A DNA stretch of 14,370 nt from CAYVZU01 sp964455935 (GTDB lineage: Bacteria > Fibrobacterota > CAYVZU01): positions 1-14,370 of the forward strand of contig CAYVZU010000103.1 in assembly GCA_964455935.1 (NCBI GenBank), given 5' to 3'. Under the pieces are notes generated by a model. It was given only the letters and a program-made list of their open reading frames with translations. It searched no databases and was not told where the DNA came from. Below, one piece after another: positions 7,582 to 13,957 of this stretch. Every line of letters begins with the position of its first letter. Positions within the stretch are counted from its first letter, which is position 1. A program made the translations under genes and the position numbers.

Positions 7582-8087
7582 ATGGAGAACCGAGTTCGAC
7601 AAATCTTTGATGAGACAATTCAAATGGAATTGCTTTTTTCATCTTTCTACGCGCTATATAGGCGCTCTTTCCAGAAGATCTTACCGATTGGCAAATGTTG
7701 GGGAACGAAGAACTAAATCATTCCGCAATCATTCGAGCTGGACGAGACTACTTCTTCGAAGAAGGACTCTTCCAAATGGAAGCGCTCGATCCGAGTCTTG
7801 ATCAGATCAAAGCACTAAACGTGAGTGTGAAAGAAACCATGGCCAACTACAAAAAGGATCCGCCTTCAAGAGATGAAGCGTTTAGACGAGCGCTGAAATT
7901 GGAGCATACGTCGGGTGAATATTACTATGATCGGGCACGATATATGAGACCAGAATCCTGGCCGCTAAAGCTCTTCCAGGATTTGTCTGATCAAGAACTC
8001 AGCCACGCGGAGAGGATTCTAAAACTCATGAGAAAGCATGGAATATTGATACATACTCTGGCCCAAGATCAGAAGGTTGCAACATGA
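7582..8087 (+). pseudogene. Rubrerythrin/ferritin-like diiron protein, frameshifted
   Basis: An intact version would be a cytoplasmic four-helix diiron protein of about 168 residues, likely for iron or peroxide handling. The first part is read from ATG at 7582 (AGGA 5 bases before) as MENRVRQIFDETIQMELL, FSSFYALYR; the rest continues in a different frame as ALFPEDLTDWQMLGNEELNH and onward to the stop at 8087. The two pieces join near 7657-7661 (around TATATAGGCGC), where one base seems to be missing; a TAG closes the second frame just upstream. Iron-ligand motifs are retained: EELNH (ExxH) in helix 2, LEHTSGEYYYD in helix 3 and QELSH (ExxH) in helix 4. Without the frame change only 130 residues could be made from an internal ATG at 7695, lacking helix 1. 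The frameshift may be true decay or a sequencing error. Confidence 0.75.
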
Positions 8088-8099
8088 TTGAGACTTTTT

Positions 8100-8303
8100 C
8101 ATCTTGCGGATGATCTCTTCGCCGTCACAGAGTCGACAAATGACTTGAATAGCCCTTAGGTGCTGAGTTCGCAGTCCGGGCTTATCGCGCTTGGCCCGGA
8201 TATTCCGCAGTCGAACCGGCTGATGAATCAGGACAGCATATGGGATTGCATCACGCACAATCGTCCCGGAACCTGACTCCTGAGACCCATCAATATCAAT
8301 CAT
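8100..8303 (-). pseudogene. rtcA: rtcA remnant: N-terminal fragment of RNA 3'-terminal phosphate cyclase
   Basis: Intact RtcA (about 340 residues) converts RNA 3'-phosphate to 2',3'-cyclic phosphate using ATP. Here the minus frame from ATG 8303 gives MIDIDGSQESGSGTIVRDAI and then RLRNIRAKRDKPGLRTQHLR, AIQVICRLCDGE, which align with the family's opening (IDGSxGEGGGQILR ... IRAxRxKPGLRxQHL). Similarity stops after about 65 residues, and the remaining frame to 8019 is unrelated and runs antisense into the ferritin-like gene. The catalytic histidine, near the C-terminus in the family, is absent, and the glycine-rich opening is itself degenerate (ESGSGT for GEGGGQ). It follows the DUF4912 gene by 30 bases on the same strand, downstream of a sigma54-type promoter, in keeping with RpoN/RtcR control of rtcBA in E. 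coli. Confidence 0.8.
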
Positions 8304-8333
8304 GACAAAAAGGCTAAGTCGCCCGCCGGTCCT

Positions 8334-8816
8334 TCACTTCACGCGCTCCTGGATACCACCTCCGGAGCTACCTCCAGGCGAATAGAGGGGGTGGCACCGG
8401 GTAAGATGAAAGAGCCCCGGCGAAGACCATTCCTCGTCGAGGATTTCACTGACCCCTTTACGTGGCATATGGAAGGTATTGGAGCGCGTGAACAGAACGA
8501 ATACGCCTGCGGGGGTGAGCAGGCCGAGGTCAATGACATAGCTGCGACCAGGGGCGGGAACCCGTATGTACCAGTTCACCGCGACGCAGCCCACATCGAT
8601 ATCGAAGCTGGAGTGCGCATTTGATCCGTCAAACTCCAGATCCGTGATTTCATAGACCCGCAGAATGCGCCTGCTCTGGGAAAAAGCCTCGTGACCCATT
8701 TGAGAGGCTATTCCTCTTACGGTCCCTTGCGCAATTTCCCAGTAAGTGAACGCCCATTCCGAATCCCGTGGGAGCGCAACAATACGAGTGACTCCGTATC
8801 GATCTGAGAGTTCCAC
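8334..8816 (-). CDS. DUF4912-domain protein
   Basis: The function of DUF4912 proteins is not established. The diagnostic segment is right at the N-terminus: ELSDRYGVTRIVALPRDSEW followed by AFTYWEI, with later RILRVYEITD, a central WYIRVPAPGRSYVIDLGLL and RSNTFHMPRKGVSEILDEEW. I chose GTG at 8816 as start (160 residues) because AAAGAGG lies 7-8 bases upstream and the conserved domain begins immediately after it; the frame is open further upstream to an ATG at 8969, but that extension has no similarity and would overlap the promoters. The gene is divergent from the CBS-domain gene, carries a sigma54-type promoter about 80 bases upstream, and is followed by the rtcA remnant. The tail (GGSSGGG) is low complexity. 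No signal peptide. Confidence 0.85.
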   Translation of the reverse strand: MELSDRYGVTRIVALPRDSEWAFTYWEIAQGTVRGIASQMGHEAFSQSRRILRVYEITDLEFDGSNAHSSFDIDVGCVAVNWYIRVPAPGRSYVIDLGLLTPAGVFVLFTRSNTFHMPRKGVSEILDEEWSSPGLFHLTRCHPLYSPGGSSGGGIQERVK

Positions 8817-8895
8817 GCAGGATTCCTCTTTGAGATGGTCTTTATGGGTGATTCGGATCGTCCTAAATCTTTGAGGAAAGCGAATGCTAGGGACT

Positions 8896-8911
8896 TGCAA
8901 TATCCAGGCCA
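8896..8911 (-). promoter_or_regulatory. Sigma54-type promoter for DUF4912 / rtcA remnant
   Basis: On the minus strand the sequence is TGGCCT-GGATA-TTGCA: exact GG-N10-GC spacing and 9 of 11 matches to TGGCAC-N5-TTGCA. The predicted start of transcription is near 8885, leaving a leader of about 70 bases before the GTG at 8816. Confidence 0.55.
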
Positions 8912-8926
8912 GAAATGCGCCGAAGT

Positions 8927-8942
8927 CGGCACGATAGTTGCA
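8927..8942 (+). promoter_or_regulatory. Sigma54-type promoter for CBS-domain gene
   Basis: The sequence CGGCAC-GATAG-TTGCA has exact GG-N10-GC spacing and 10 of 11 consensus matches. Predicted start is near 8953, about 20 bases before the strong ribosome binding site AGGGAGGT at 8973-8980. Its -24 element faces the -24 element of the opposite promoter across a 15-base gap. Confidence 0.6.
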
Positions 8943-8984
8943 TATTTCTCCAGATCTCTTCTCACCCAAAATAGGGAGGTTCCT

Positions 8985-9410
8985 ATGCAGGCCAAAGAGG
9001 TTATGACTCAGCCCTTCGACTCAATTCAAAGCAGAGCGACAATTGCCGAAGCTGCTCGAAAGATGAAAGAGCTAAATGTAGGCGTGCTCCCAGTCTTGCG
9101 CGACGGTTCTGTAGTCGGTATAGTGACAGACAGAGATTTGGTGCTGCGAGTCCTGGCCGAAGACTGCAATCCGGAGGAGACCGCCGTAGAGGAAATCATG
9201 ACCTCCAACGTTTGGACTTGCTACGAAACTGCGAATATTCAGGAGTGCGCAAGGATTATGGAAGGCCACGGGGTCCGCAGGCTTGTTGTTACCGACATCG
9301 CGGGAAAACCAAAGGGCATCATGTCGATCGGTGACATTGCCACCAAAGGGGAAAAGGATATTGCTGAAGAAGTCCTCAGCAGTGTTTCGGCAAGCCCACC
9401 ACAACATTAG
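8985..9410 (+). CDS. Two-CBS-domain protein
   Basis: A stand-alone CBS pair that probably binds an adenine nucleotide and acts as an energy or redox sensor for a partner. The 141 residues hold two CBS motifs: the first from MQAKEVMTQPFDSIQS through MKELNVGVLPVLRDGSVVGIV and TDRDLVLRV (about 1-65), the second from VEEIMTSNVWTCYETANIQE through MEGHGVRRLVVTDIAG and GIMSIGDIA (about 67-130). The start is ATG 8985, where AGGGAGGT precedes it by 4 bases; the frame is open upstream to 8835 but that part lacks similarity and covers the promoters. Single CBS-pair proteins of this size often sit among stress genes. It is divergent from DUF4912 and has its own sigma54-type promoter. Confidence 0.92.
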   Translation: MQAKEVMTQPFDSIQSRATIAEAARKMKELNVGVLPVLRDGSVVGIVTDRDLVLRVLAEDCNPEETAVEEIMTSNVWTCYETANIQECARIMEGHGVRRLVVTDIAGKPKGIMSIGDIATKGEKDIAEEVLSSVSASPPQH

Positions 9411-9529
9411 GGAAGCAGAAATTTTCAGCAGTCCCGAAGACGCGCACCGATCGGGGAGAAGCCCAAATGGCCCTTGGCAATTTGGGAACCGCGGCGCAAG
9501 AAGTACCATCCAAATGATGGGAGGCTAAA
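9411..9529. other. Short gap between CBS and methyltransferase genes
   Basis: No gene, hairpin with T-tract, or clear promoter is seen here. Its last bases carry GGGAGG (9519-9524), the ribosome binding site that points to the ACG start of the methyltransferase. Confidence 0.4.
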
Positions 9530-10696
9530 ACGACCGCAAAGGCATCTTCATGCATTGTCTGCGGTGGATCCGATCTGGCTTTCTTGGCGCGTCTGGCCGG
9601 AATCCCCGTGCACTGCAATTTATTCTACCGGAGCCGAGATCGTGCTCAGCAAGCCCCAAAGGCGACTTTGGATCTCCATTGCTGCCGCACCTGCGGGCAT
9701 ATTTTCAATGCAAGCTTCGACAAAAACAAGCTGCAATACGGCCCCGAATACGAGAACTCCCAGGGGTATTCGCCGCTATTCCGCCAGTATCTACACACGC
9801 TGGCCTTACGGTTGATTAGTACCCACCCTCTTCGGGAAAAGCAAATACTGGAAATCGGCTGCGGGCAAGGCGAGTTTCTGCAGCTATTGTGCACGCTTGG
9901 CCAGAACACCGGTAGGGGAATTGATCCGGGCTACCGGCCAATCCGTCTCCGGGATGGAGATAAAGACATACAGTATGTCACGGAGACATTCGATCCGGAC
10001 CATACCGTTCTTCCGCAAAATGGGCTTATTTGTTTCCGACATGTGCTGGAGCATCTGGACCGGCCGGGTGATTTTCTCCGCCGTATTGGTGAACGGCTGC
10101 GACCCGGAGCGGGAACAGTGCTGTATTGCGAAGTCCCCAATGCGGAGTTCATGATTCGGGAAAACAGAATCTGGGACCTGCTTTACGAGCATTGTTCGTA
10201 TTTCGTCCGAAAGTCGCTCGTTCATATCTTCTCACGCGCGGGCTTCAGAATCCTAAATATCCGGGAGGATTTTGGCGGTCAATTCCTGTGCTGCGAAGCC
10301 GTTGTATCTTCCGGATCAGAGCATCCAATCCATAGCAGTGTCTCCGAATCGGTGCTGAGCATGTTTTCCGAAACCCTGGAAGATCGCATATCGCAATGGC
10401 AAGCCAGGGCCGGACGGGCACATCTCCGGGGAGAGCGCATAGGGCTTTGGGGCGCCGGCACAAAGGGAGTAATGCTCGCCAATCAAATACCATTGGCTAA
10501 CCTTGAATGCCTTATAGACATCAATCCCCGTAAACAAGGGAAATTCGTGGCGTGCGCCGGTCATGCGATTATTGCGCCGTTATCCCTGCGCCACGCTGCC
10601 CTTGATCGCATATTCATCACAAATCCCACCTATCACAATGAAATCGAGGACATTCTGGCAAAAAGCGGACTCACCATTCCAATTGAGCCGGTCTGA
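9530..10696 (+). CDS. SAM-dependent C-methyltransferase-like protein with N-terminal zinc ribbon (apparent ACG start)
   Basis: This cytoplasmic enzyme probably methylates a small molecule or sugar-nucleotide with S-adenosylmethionine. From ACG at 9530 it has 388 residues: a zinc-binding N-terminus (CIVCG at about 8-12 and CCRTCG near 51-56), a class I methyltransferase core with motif I ILEIGCGQGEF (about 106-116) and FRHVLEHLDRPGDFL, and a C-terminal Rossmann-like domain (IGLWGAGTKGVMLANQIP, LIDINPRKQGKF) as in the Methyltransf_13/23/14 architecture of sugar C-methyltransferases. No ATG or GTG exists in frame between the TGA at 9515 and the core. GGGAGG at 9519-9524 is 5 bases from ACG, the ideal distance, and ACG would complete the first Cys pair; the alternative TTG at 9584 would delete it. 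A 14-base gap leads to the membrane-protein gene, so the two are likely co-transcribed. Substrate unknown. Confidence 0.85.
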   Translation, partial: TTAKASSCIVCGGSDLAFLARLAGIPVHCNLFYRSRDRAQQAPKATLDLHCCRTCGHIFNASFDKNKLQYGPEYENSQGYSPLFRQYLHTLALRLISTHPLREKQILEIGCGQGEFLQLLCTLGQNTGRGIDPGYRPIRLRDGDKDIQYVTETFDPDHTVLPQNGLICFRHVLEHLDRPGDFLRRIGERLRPGAGTVLYCEVPNAEFMIRENRIWDLLYEHCSYFVRKSLVHIFSRAGFRILNIREDFGGQFLCCEAVVSSGSEHPIHSSVSESVLSMFSETLEDRISQWQARAGRAHLRGERIGLWGAGTKGVMLANQIPLANLECLIDINPRKQGKFVACAGHAIIAPLSLRHAALDRIFITNPTYHNEIEDILAKSGLTIPIEPV

Positions 10697-10710
10697 TCCT
10701 TTCTGGCGAA

Positions 10711-11355
10711 ATGGTAGCCGAAATCTATAAAGATGCGCAATCTCGCCGGCTCTGGAGTGGCGGAAAAGGGCTGGTCCCGGTATGGCTCAAAATCGGCTAT
10801 ACCCTATACGCCTGCTTCCTTGTGCCGGCCTACCTGCAACAGCACGGGCCCGCAAACTTTCTGTGGTTTTCGGATATCGCATTGCTGATGATGGTGCTGG
10901 CATTGTGGTTTGAGAGCAGATTGTTCGCAAGCATGATGGCGGTTGCGGTATTCCTGCCGGAATTGGTCTGGAATATCGATTTCTTTTTTCGCTTGATTAC
11001 CGGTGTCGAGCTTTTTGGGTTCAACTCATATATGTTCGATTCGCATATACCCCTTCTGATTCGGGGTCTTTCGATTTTTCATACTGTCCTCCCGGCGCTC
11101 TTGATTTGGACACTTCACCGGATTGGATATGATAAACGTGCCCTGATATGGCAGACGGCGCTTGCAGCCATTGTTCTTCCCCTCTCATATCTGACCACCA
11201 ATCGGGCTGATAACGTAAACCTCGTCCATGGCTTAGGTGAAACTCCGCAGAGCCTATTACCCGCGCCGCTTTTTATCCTCGTTCTTTTGCTATTGCTCTT
11301 CTTCGCCGTATACCTGCCGACTCATTTCGTATTTAATCAGCTCTTCCATACCTGA
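10711..11355 (+). CDS. Six-helix integral membrane protein, unknown function
   Basis: I recognise the general type but no named family. The 214 residues contain about six hydrophobic segments (roughly 22-42, 50-67, 70-95, 112-134, 144-162, 183-203). Polar residues sit within or beside the helices: W87-N88-D90 in ELVWNIDFFF, D110 in YMFDSHIPLLIRGLSIFH with H123, and NRADNVNLVHGLG around residue 170. Such conserved-looking buried acidic and histidine residues suggest an enzyme or carrier rather than a simple anchor, but this is inference. There is no cleavable signal peptide. ATG 10711 starts 14 bases after the methyltransferase stop, without a strong ribosome binding site, which is consistent with translational coupling. 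Confidence 0.8.
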   Translation: MVAEIYKDAQSRRLWSGGKGLVPVWLKIGYTLYACFLVPAYLQQHGPANFLWFSDIALLMMVLALWFESRLFASMMAVAVFLPELVWNIDFFFRLITGVELFGFNSYMFDSHIPLLIRGLSIFHTVLPALLIWTLHRIGYDKRALIWQTALAAIVLPLSYLTTNRADNVNLVHGLGETPQSLLPAPLFILVLLLLLFFAVYLPTHFVFNQLFHT

Positions 11356-11374
11356 AGAACGAATAAACATGGAT

Positions 11375-11390
11375 TGGCATTCCATTTGTA
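11375..11390 (+). promoter_or_regulatory. Possible weak sigma54-type promoter before the cysteine-rich gene
   Basis: TGGCAT-TCCAT-TTGTA keeps the spacing and the -24 GG but has GT instead of the nearly invariant GC at -12. Predicted start near 11401, about 65 bases before the ATG at 11469. It is listed only because three better sites lie nearby. Confidence 0.2.
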
Positions 11391-11417
11391 GCCCTCTCCT
11401 ATCTGTCCTGCAAAAAT

Positions 11418-11445
11418 AACTCCCCCAGGCAAGGGAGCTTCTTTC
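11418..11445 (+). terminator. Possible weak terminator after membrane-protein gene
   Basis: CTCCC at 11420-11424 pairs with GGGAG at 11433-11437 around an eight-base loop, followed by CTTCTTTC. The stem is short and the T-tract is interrupted. Confidence 0.3.
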
Positions 11446-11468
11446 ACAACCAAACCCGGAGACCCCAA

Positions 11469-11894
11469 ATGCCAGTCGAAGCAATCGCCGTCAACTACAT
11501 CCGAGACATGATCGATGCCCATCCGGCAGCAATAGCGGATGGCAAAAGAGACACCTGGGCCTGTGCCATCGAAACCTGCCTTGACAGCGGCCAGGCTTCC
11601 GCCGCGTGTGCGGACGCCTGCCTCGCAGAAGGCAATGTCGAACAACTCCGAAGCGTTATCCGCTCCGACCTCGACACATCCGACATATGCTTCGCCACAG
11701 CGAAGATCCTTTCCCGTTTCACGGCCCGCAAATCGTCCCTTTTGCACACGCAGGTCGCCGCCTGCCTTCGCACGGTCCAAAACTGCGAGGGAGAATGTAA
11801 CAACCACGCTAAAATGCACGAACACTGCCGGATCTGTGCCGACTCCTGCCGCACCTGCGAGAACGCCCTGTCTGCGCTGCTTACGAAGGTCTGA
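11469..11894 (+). CDS. Cysteine-rich four-helix copper-storage-like protein (DUF326/Csp3-like)
   Basis: Members of this family store many Cu(I) ions inside a cysteine-lined four-helix bundle. The 141-residue protein has 12 cysteines (residues 32, 37, 47, 51, 74, 99, 106, 110, 120, 123, 127, 130), arranged mostly as CxxxC or CxxC along helices. The C-terminal signature CEGECNNHAKMHEHCRICAD followed by SCRTC is typical of DUF326. There is no signal or Tat peptide, so a cytosolic (Csp3-type) location is expected. ATG 11469 is preceded by CGGAG about 8 bases upstream. It precedes the zinc alcohol dehydrogenase by 63 bases on the same strand and could be co-transcribed with it. Length and cysteine count are normal for the family; metal preference is not shown by sequence alone. 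Confidence 0.88.
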   Translation: MPVEAIAVNYIRDMIDAHPAAIADGKRDTWACAIETCLDSGQASAACADACLAEGNVEQLRSVIRSDLDTSDICFATAKILSRFTARKSSLLHTQVAACLRTVQNCEGECNNHAKMHEHCRICADSCRTCENALSALLTKV

Positions 11895-11957
11895 TCAACC
11901 GTTAGAGGCTTCTGCTAAATCCGGCATTTCAAACTCGATTTCCAAACAGGAGGGCTC

Positions 11958-13235
11958 ATGAAAGCAATCGTTTTCCGTGGAATCGGCGACATACGCTTGG
12001 AGGACATGCCTGATCCAGTTATTCAACAACCCATGGATGCAATTGTCCGGTTAACCGCAAGCGCCATTTGCGGAACAGACCTGCATATGGTGCGCGGAAC
12101 CTTGGGTCCAATGGAGCCCGGGACGATTCTCGGTCATGAGGGTGTGGGAGTTGTTGAAGCACTAGGAACGGGTGTGCGGAACATTAATGAAGGCGACCGC
12201 GTGGTCATCGCTTCCAGCATTGCGTGCGGCTACTGTTCCTACTGTAGAGCCGGATATCATTCTCAATGCGATAACGCCAATCCCAATGGAAAGCTTGCAG
12301 GCACGGCGTTTTTCGGCGGTCCGAAGGAAAGCGGACCTTTCCCAGGGCTTCAGGCGGAGATGGCGAGGGTACCGTTCGCCAATGTCGGTCTTGTGAAACT
12401 TCCGGATGACATAACCAACAAAATGGCAATCTGTCTTTCCGACGTGTTCCCCACCGGCTATTTTGGCGGGAAGCTGGCTGAAATTCGCGCGGGGGATACA
12501 GTAGCGATCTTCGGCTGCGGTCCTGTTGGACTTTTTGCGATTATCAGTGCCAAACTAATGGACGCGGGGCGAATCATTGCTGTGGATCAGTGGCCGGCGC
12601 GTCTGGGAATGGCACGAAGTCTTGGCGCTGAGGTCGTGGATTTTTCCAAAGAAGAACCTGTCGAAACCATTTTGGATCTTACAGGCGGAATCGGCGTGGA
12701 TCGTATTGTCGACGCCGTTGGTGTGGACGCGGAGCATCCAGTCCGTGGTCCAGCTGCTGATCATCTTAAGGATAAAATGGAAAAGCTTGAAAGCGATGTT
12801 GATAAGGTTGCCCCCAAACACCAGAAACAGGGACAGGAATGGCGCCCGGGAAATGCTCCTGCCATGGCTCTCAACTGGGAGGTTCAAAGTTTGGCCAAGG
12901 CTGGAACACTTGGGATTGTCGGGGTCTACCCGGAAACACTGGAGTCGTTTCCGATCGGCGCCGCAATGAGCAAGAACATCACTATCAAAATGGGGAACTG
13001 CAATCACCGGCACTATATACCCCGTCTTTTGGAACTGGTGCAAGAGGGCGTCGCAGACCCGAGTGGCATTGTCACGCAGGTTGTTCCGCTGCAAAACGGG
13101 GTTGATGCATATCGCAAGTTCAATCAACGTGCACCCGAATGGACTAAGGTCGAGATTGTCCCGGGAGTTTCACATCCCGAACAAAAAGGGGAACGGCGGG
13201 CCAGACAGAAAGAAGAAATCGCTATGCCCGCTTGA
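11958..13235 (+). CDS. Zinc-dependent alcohol dehydrogenase, formaldehyde-dehydrogenase-like
   Basis: A cytoplasmic NAD-linked medium-chain dehydrogenase, likely oxidising an alcohol or formaldehyde adduct. Of 425 residues, the GroES-like catalytic domain shows zinc ligands C38 (ICGTDLHM), H60-E61 (GHEGVG) and D162 (LSDVFPTGY, the formaldehyde dehydrogenase/dismutase type). The structural zinc site is C90, C93, C96, C104 (CGYCSYCRAGYHSQC). The Rossmann fold carries GCGPVG (186-191), and D210 ends the second strand, favouring NAD over NADP. An internal segment near 260-300 (rich in K, D and E) and a basic C-terminal extension (QKGERRARQKEE) lie outside the core, as in other formaldehyde-dehydrogenase-like proteins. 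The start is certain: AGGAGGG precedes ATG by a few bases. The gene lies between the copper-storage-like gene and the pirin pseudogene. True substrate unknown. Confidence 0.93.
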   Translation: MKAIVFRGIGDIRLEDMPDPVIQQPMDAIVRLTASAICGTDLHMVRGTLGPMEPGTILGHEGVGVVEALGTGVRNINEGDRVVIASSIACGYCSYCRAGYHSQCDNANPNGKLAGTAFFGGPKESGPFPGLQAEMARVPFANVGLVKLPDDITNKMAICLSDVFPTGYFGGKLAEIRAGDTVAIFGCGPVGLFAIISAKLMDAGRIIAVDQWPARLGMARSLGAEVVDFSKEEPVETILDLTGGIGVDRIVDAVGVDAEHPVRGPAADHLKDKMEKLESDVDKVAPKHQKQGQEWRPGNAPAMALNWEVQSLAKAGTLGIVGVYPETLESFPIGAAMSKNITIKMGNCNHRHYIPRLLELVQEGVADPSGIVTQVVPLQNGVDAYRKFNQRAPEWTKVEIVPGVSHPEQKGERRARQKEEIAMPA

Positions 13236-13347
13236 TAATCTCTTGCCCAAGGAGACGATGTGGATGCGAACCCAAGTGCATTCGGTTTTGCTGCGCCCTG
13301 CCGCGGGGTCAGTTCCTTAATCATTCCTGTCGAAAGGACAGTCACGG

Positions 13348-13686
13348 ATCCTCATTCGCCGGCCTGAAGAGATCTTCCAGATCGAGGGCGAAATCGATTT
13401 CTCATTTGGCACGTATTTCGATCCGCGGTTCGTCAGTTTTGGAACACTACGCGTATTTAATGACGACACCCTCTCTCCCGGAACAGTCTCGCCACTTCAC
13501 CCTCATAAAGACAACGAGGTTGTCACCTATTGCGCAAGCGGCAAGTTTATACACGAGGACAAGCGCGGAGTCGGCGGCATTCTCAAGAAAAGGCTGGGTC
13601 CAGCACACAACAATTGGCAGAGGCATGTGGCATTCGGAGATCAACAACCGGCCGCATGAATACATGCGGTGTATACAAATCCTGGC
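13348..13686 (+). pseudogene. Pirin-family protein, broken (no start, frameshift, missing C-terminus)
   Basis: Pirins are cupin-fold iron proteins with quercetinase or regulatory activity. The first frame (from 13348) reads ILIRRPEEIFQIEGEIDFSF, then GTYFDPRFVSFGTLRVFNDD and PLHPHKDNEVVTYCASG, matching the N-terminal cupin with metal-binding HPHxD. At 13588-13591, in AAGAAAAGG, one extra base shifts the similarity to the next frame: GWVQHTTIGRGMWHSEINNR then PHEYMRCIQIL, which holds the fourth ligand region HSEIN. Resemblance ends there, so the whole C-terminal cupin is missing (the family is about 230-290 residues). No ATG, GTG or TTG opens the first frame after its TAA at 13318. The shift lies in a short A-run, so a sequencing error is possible for that part, but not for the missing C-terminus. 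Confidence 0.8.
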
Positions 13687-13713
13687 TTCCATGGCTTTGT
13701 CTAAAGAAAGAGC

Positions 13714-13893
13714 ATGGCTGCCGATAATGCGTACCGCGCAGCTCGGACTCCGGAGCAAATAAGAAATGTGGTCGCCAAATATTCCTCTGTTTACGGTGGA
13801 GAAACAGAGGTTATTGATTTTTCACTGGTCTTCGATGGGGCTGATATTCAGGTAAATGCCAACGGGAAAGCATGGATCTCTTCAAAAGCATAG
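13714..13893 (+). CDS. Short hypothetical ORF, 59 aa
   Basis: The frame starts at ATG 13714 (stop TAA just upstream, AAAGAAAG before the start) and reads MAADNAYRAARTPEQIRNVV, then AKYSSVYGGETEVIDFSLVF, ending in WISSKA. I do not recognise a family. Composition looks protein-like (mixed helix, then beta-like alternation), and it is not an obvious continuation of the pirin pseudogene. It could be a real small protein, a piece of another decayed gene or chance. It is convergent with the FMN reductase. Confidence 0.35.
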   Translation: MAADNAYRAARTPEQIRNVVAKYSSVYGGETEVIDFSLVFDGADIQVNANGKAWISSKA

Positions 13894-13957
13894 CTATGGG
13901 GAGAAAAGCCCGTGTTAACGAGGTAAGCTTCTCACCAGTTCGCTTCCATCTTCAGGT

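Noticed and set aside
6911..7642. 243-codon minus-strand ORF overlapping the 226-aa gene and divergent region
   Set aside because: It overlaps the better-supported gene in another frame, and its upstream part has no similarity and crosses the sigma54 site and ferritin-like start.
8835..8984. N-terminal extension of the CBS protein to 8835
   Set aside because: The extension has no CBS similarity, covers both promoter sites, and the strong ribosome binding site at 8973 points to ATG 8985.
13403..13420. Another sigma54 site (TGGCACGTATTTCGAT)
   Set aside because: The -12 GC is absent at the required spacing, and it lies inside the pirin pseudogene coding sequence.
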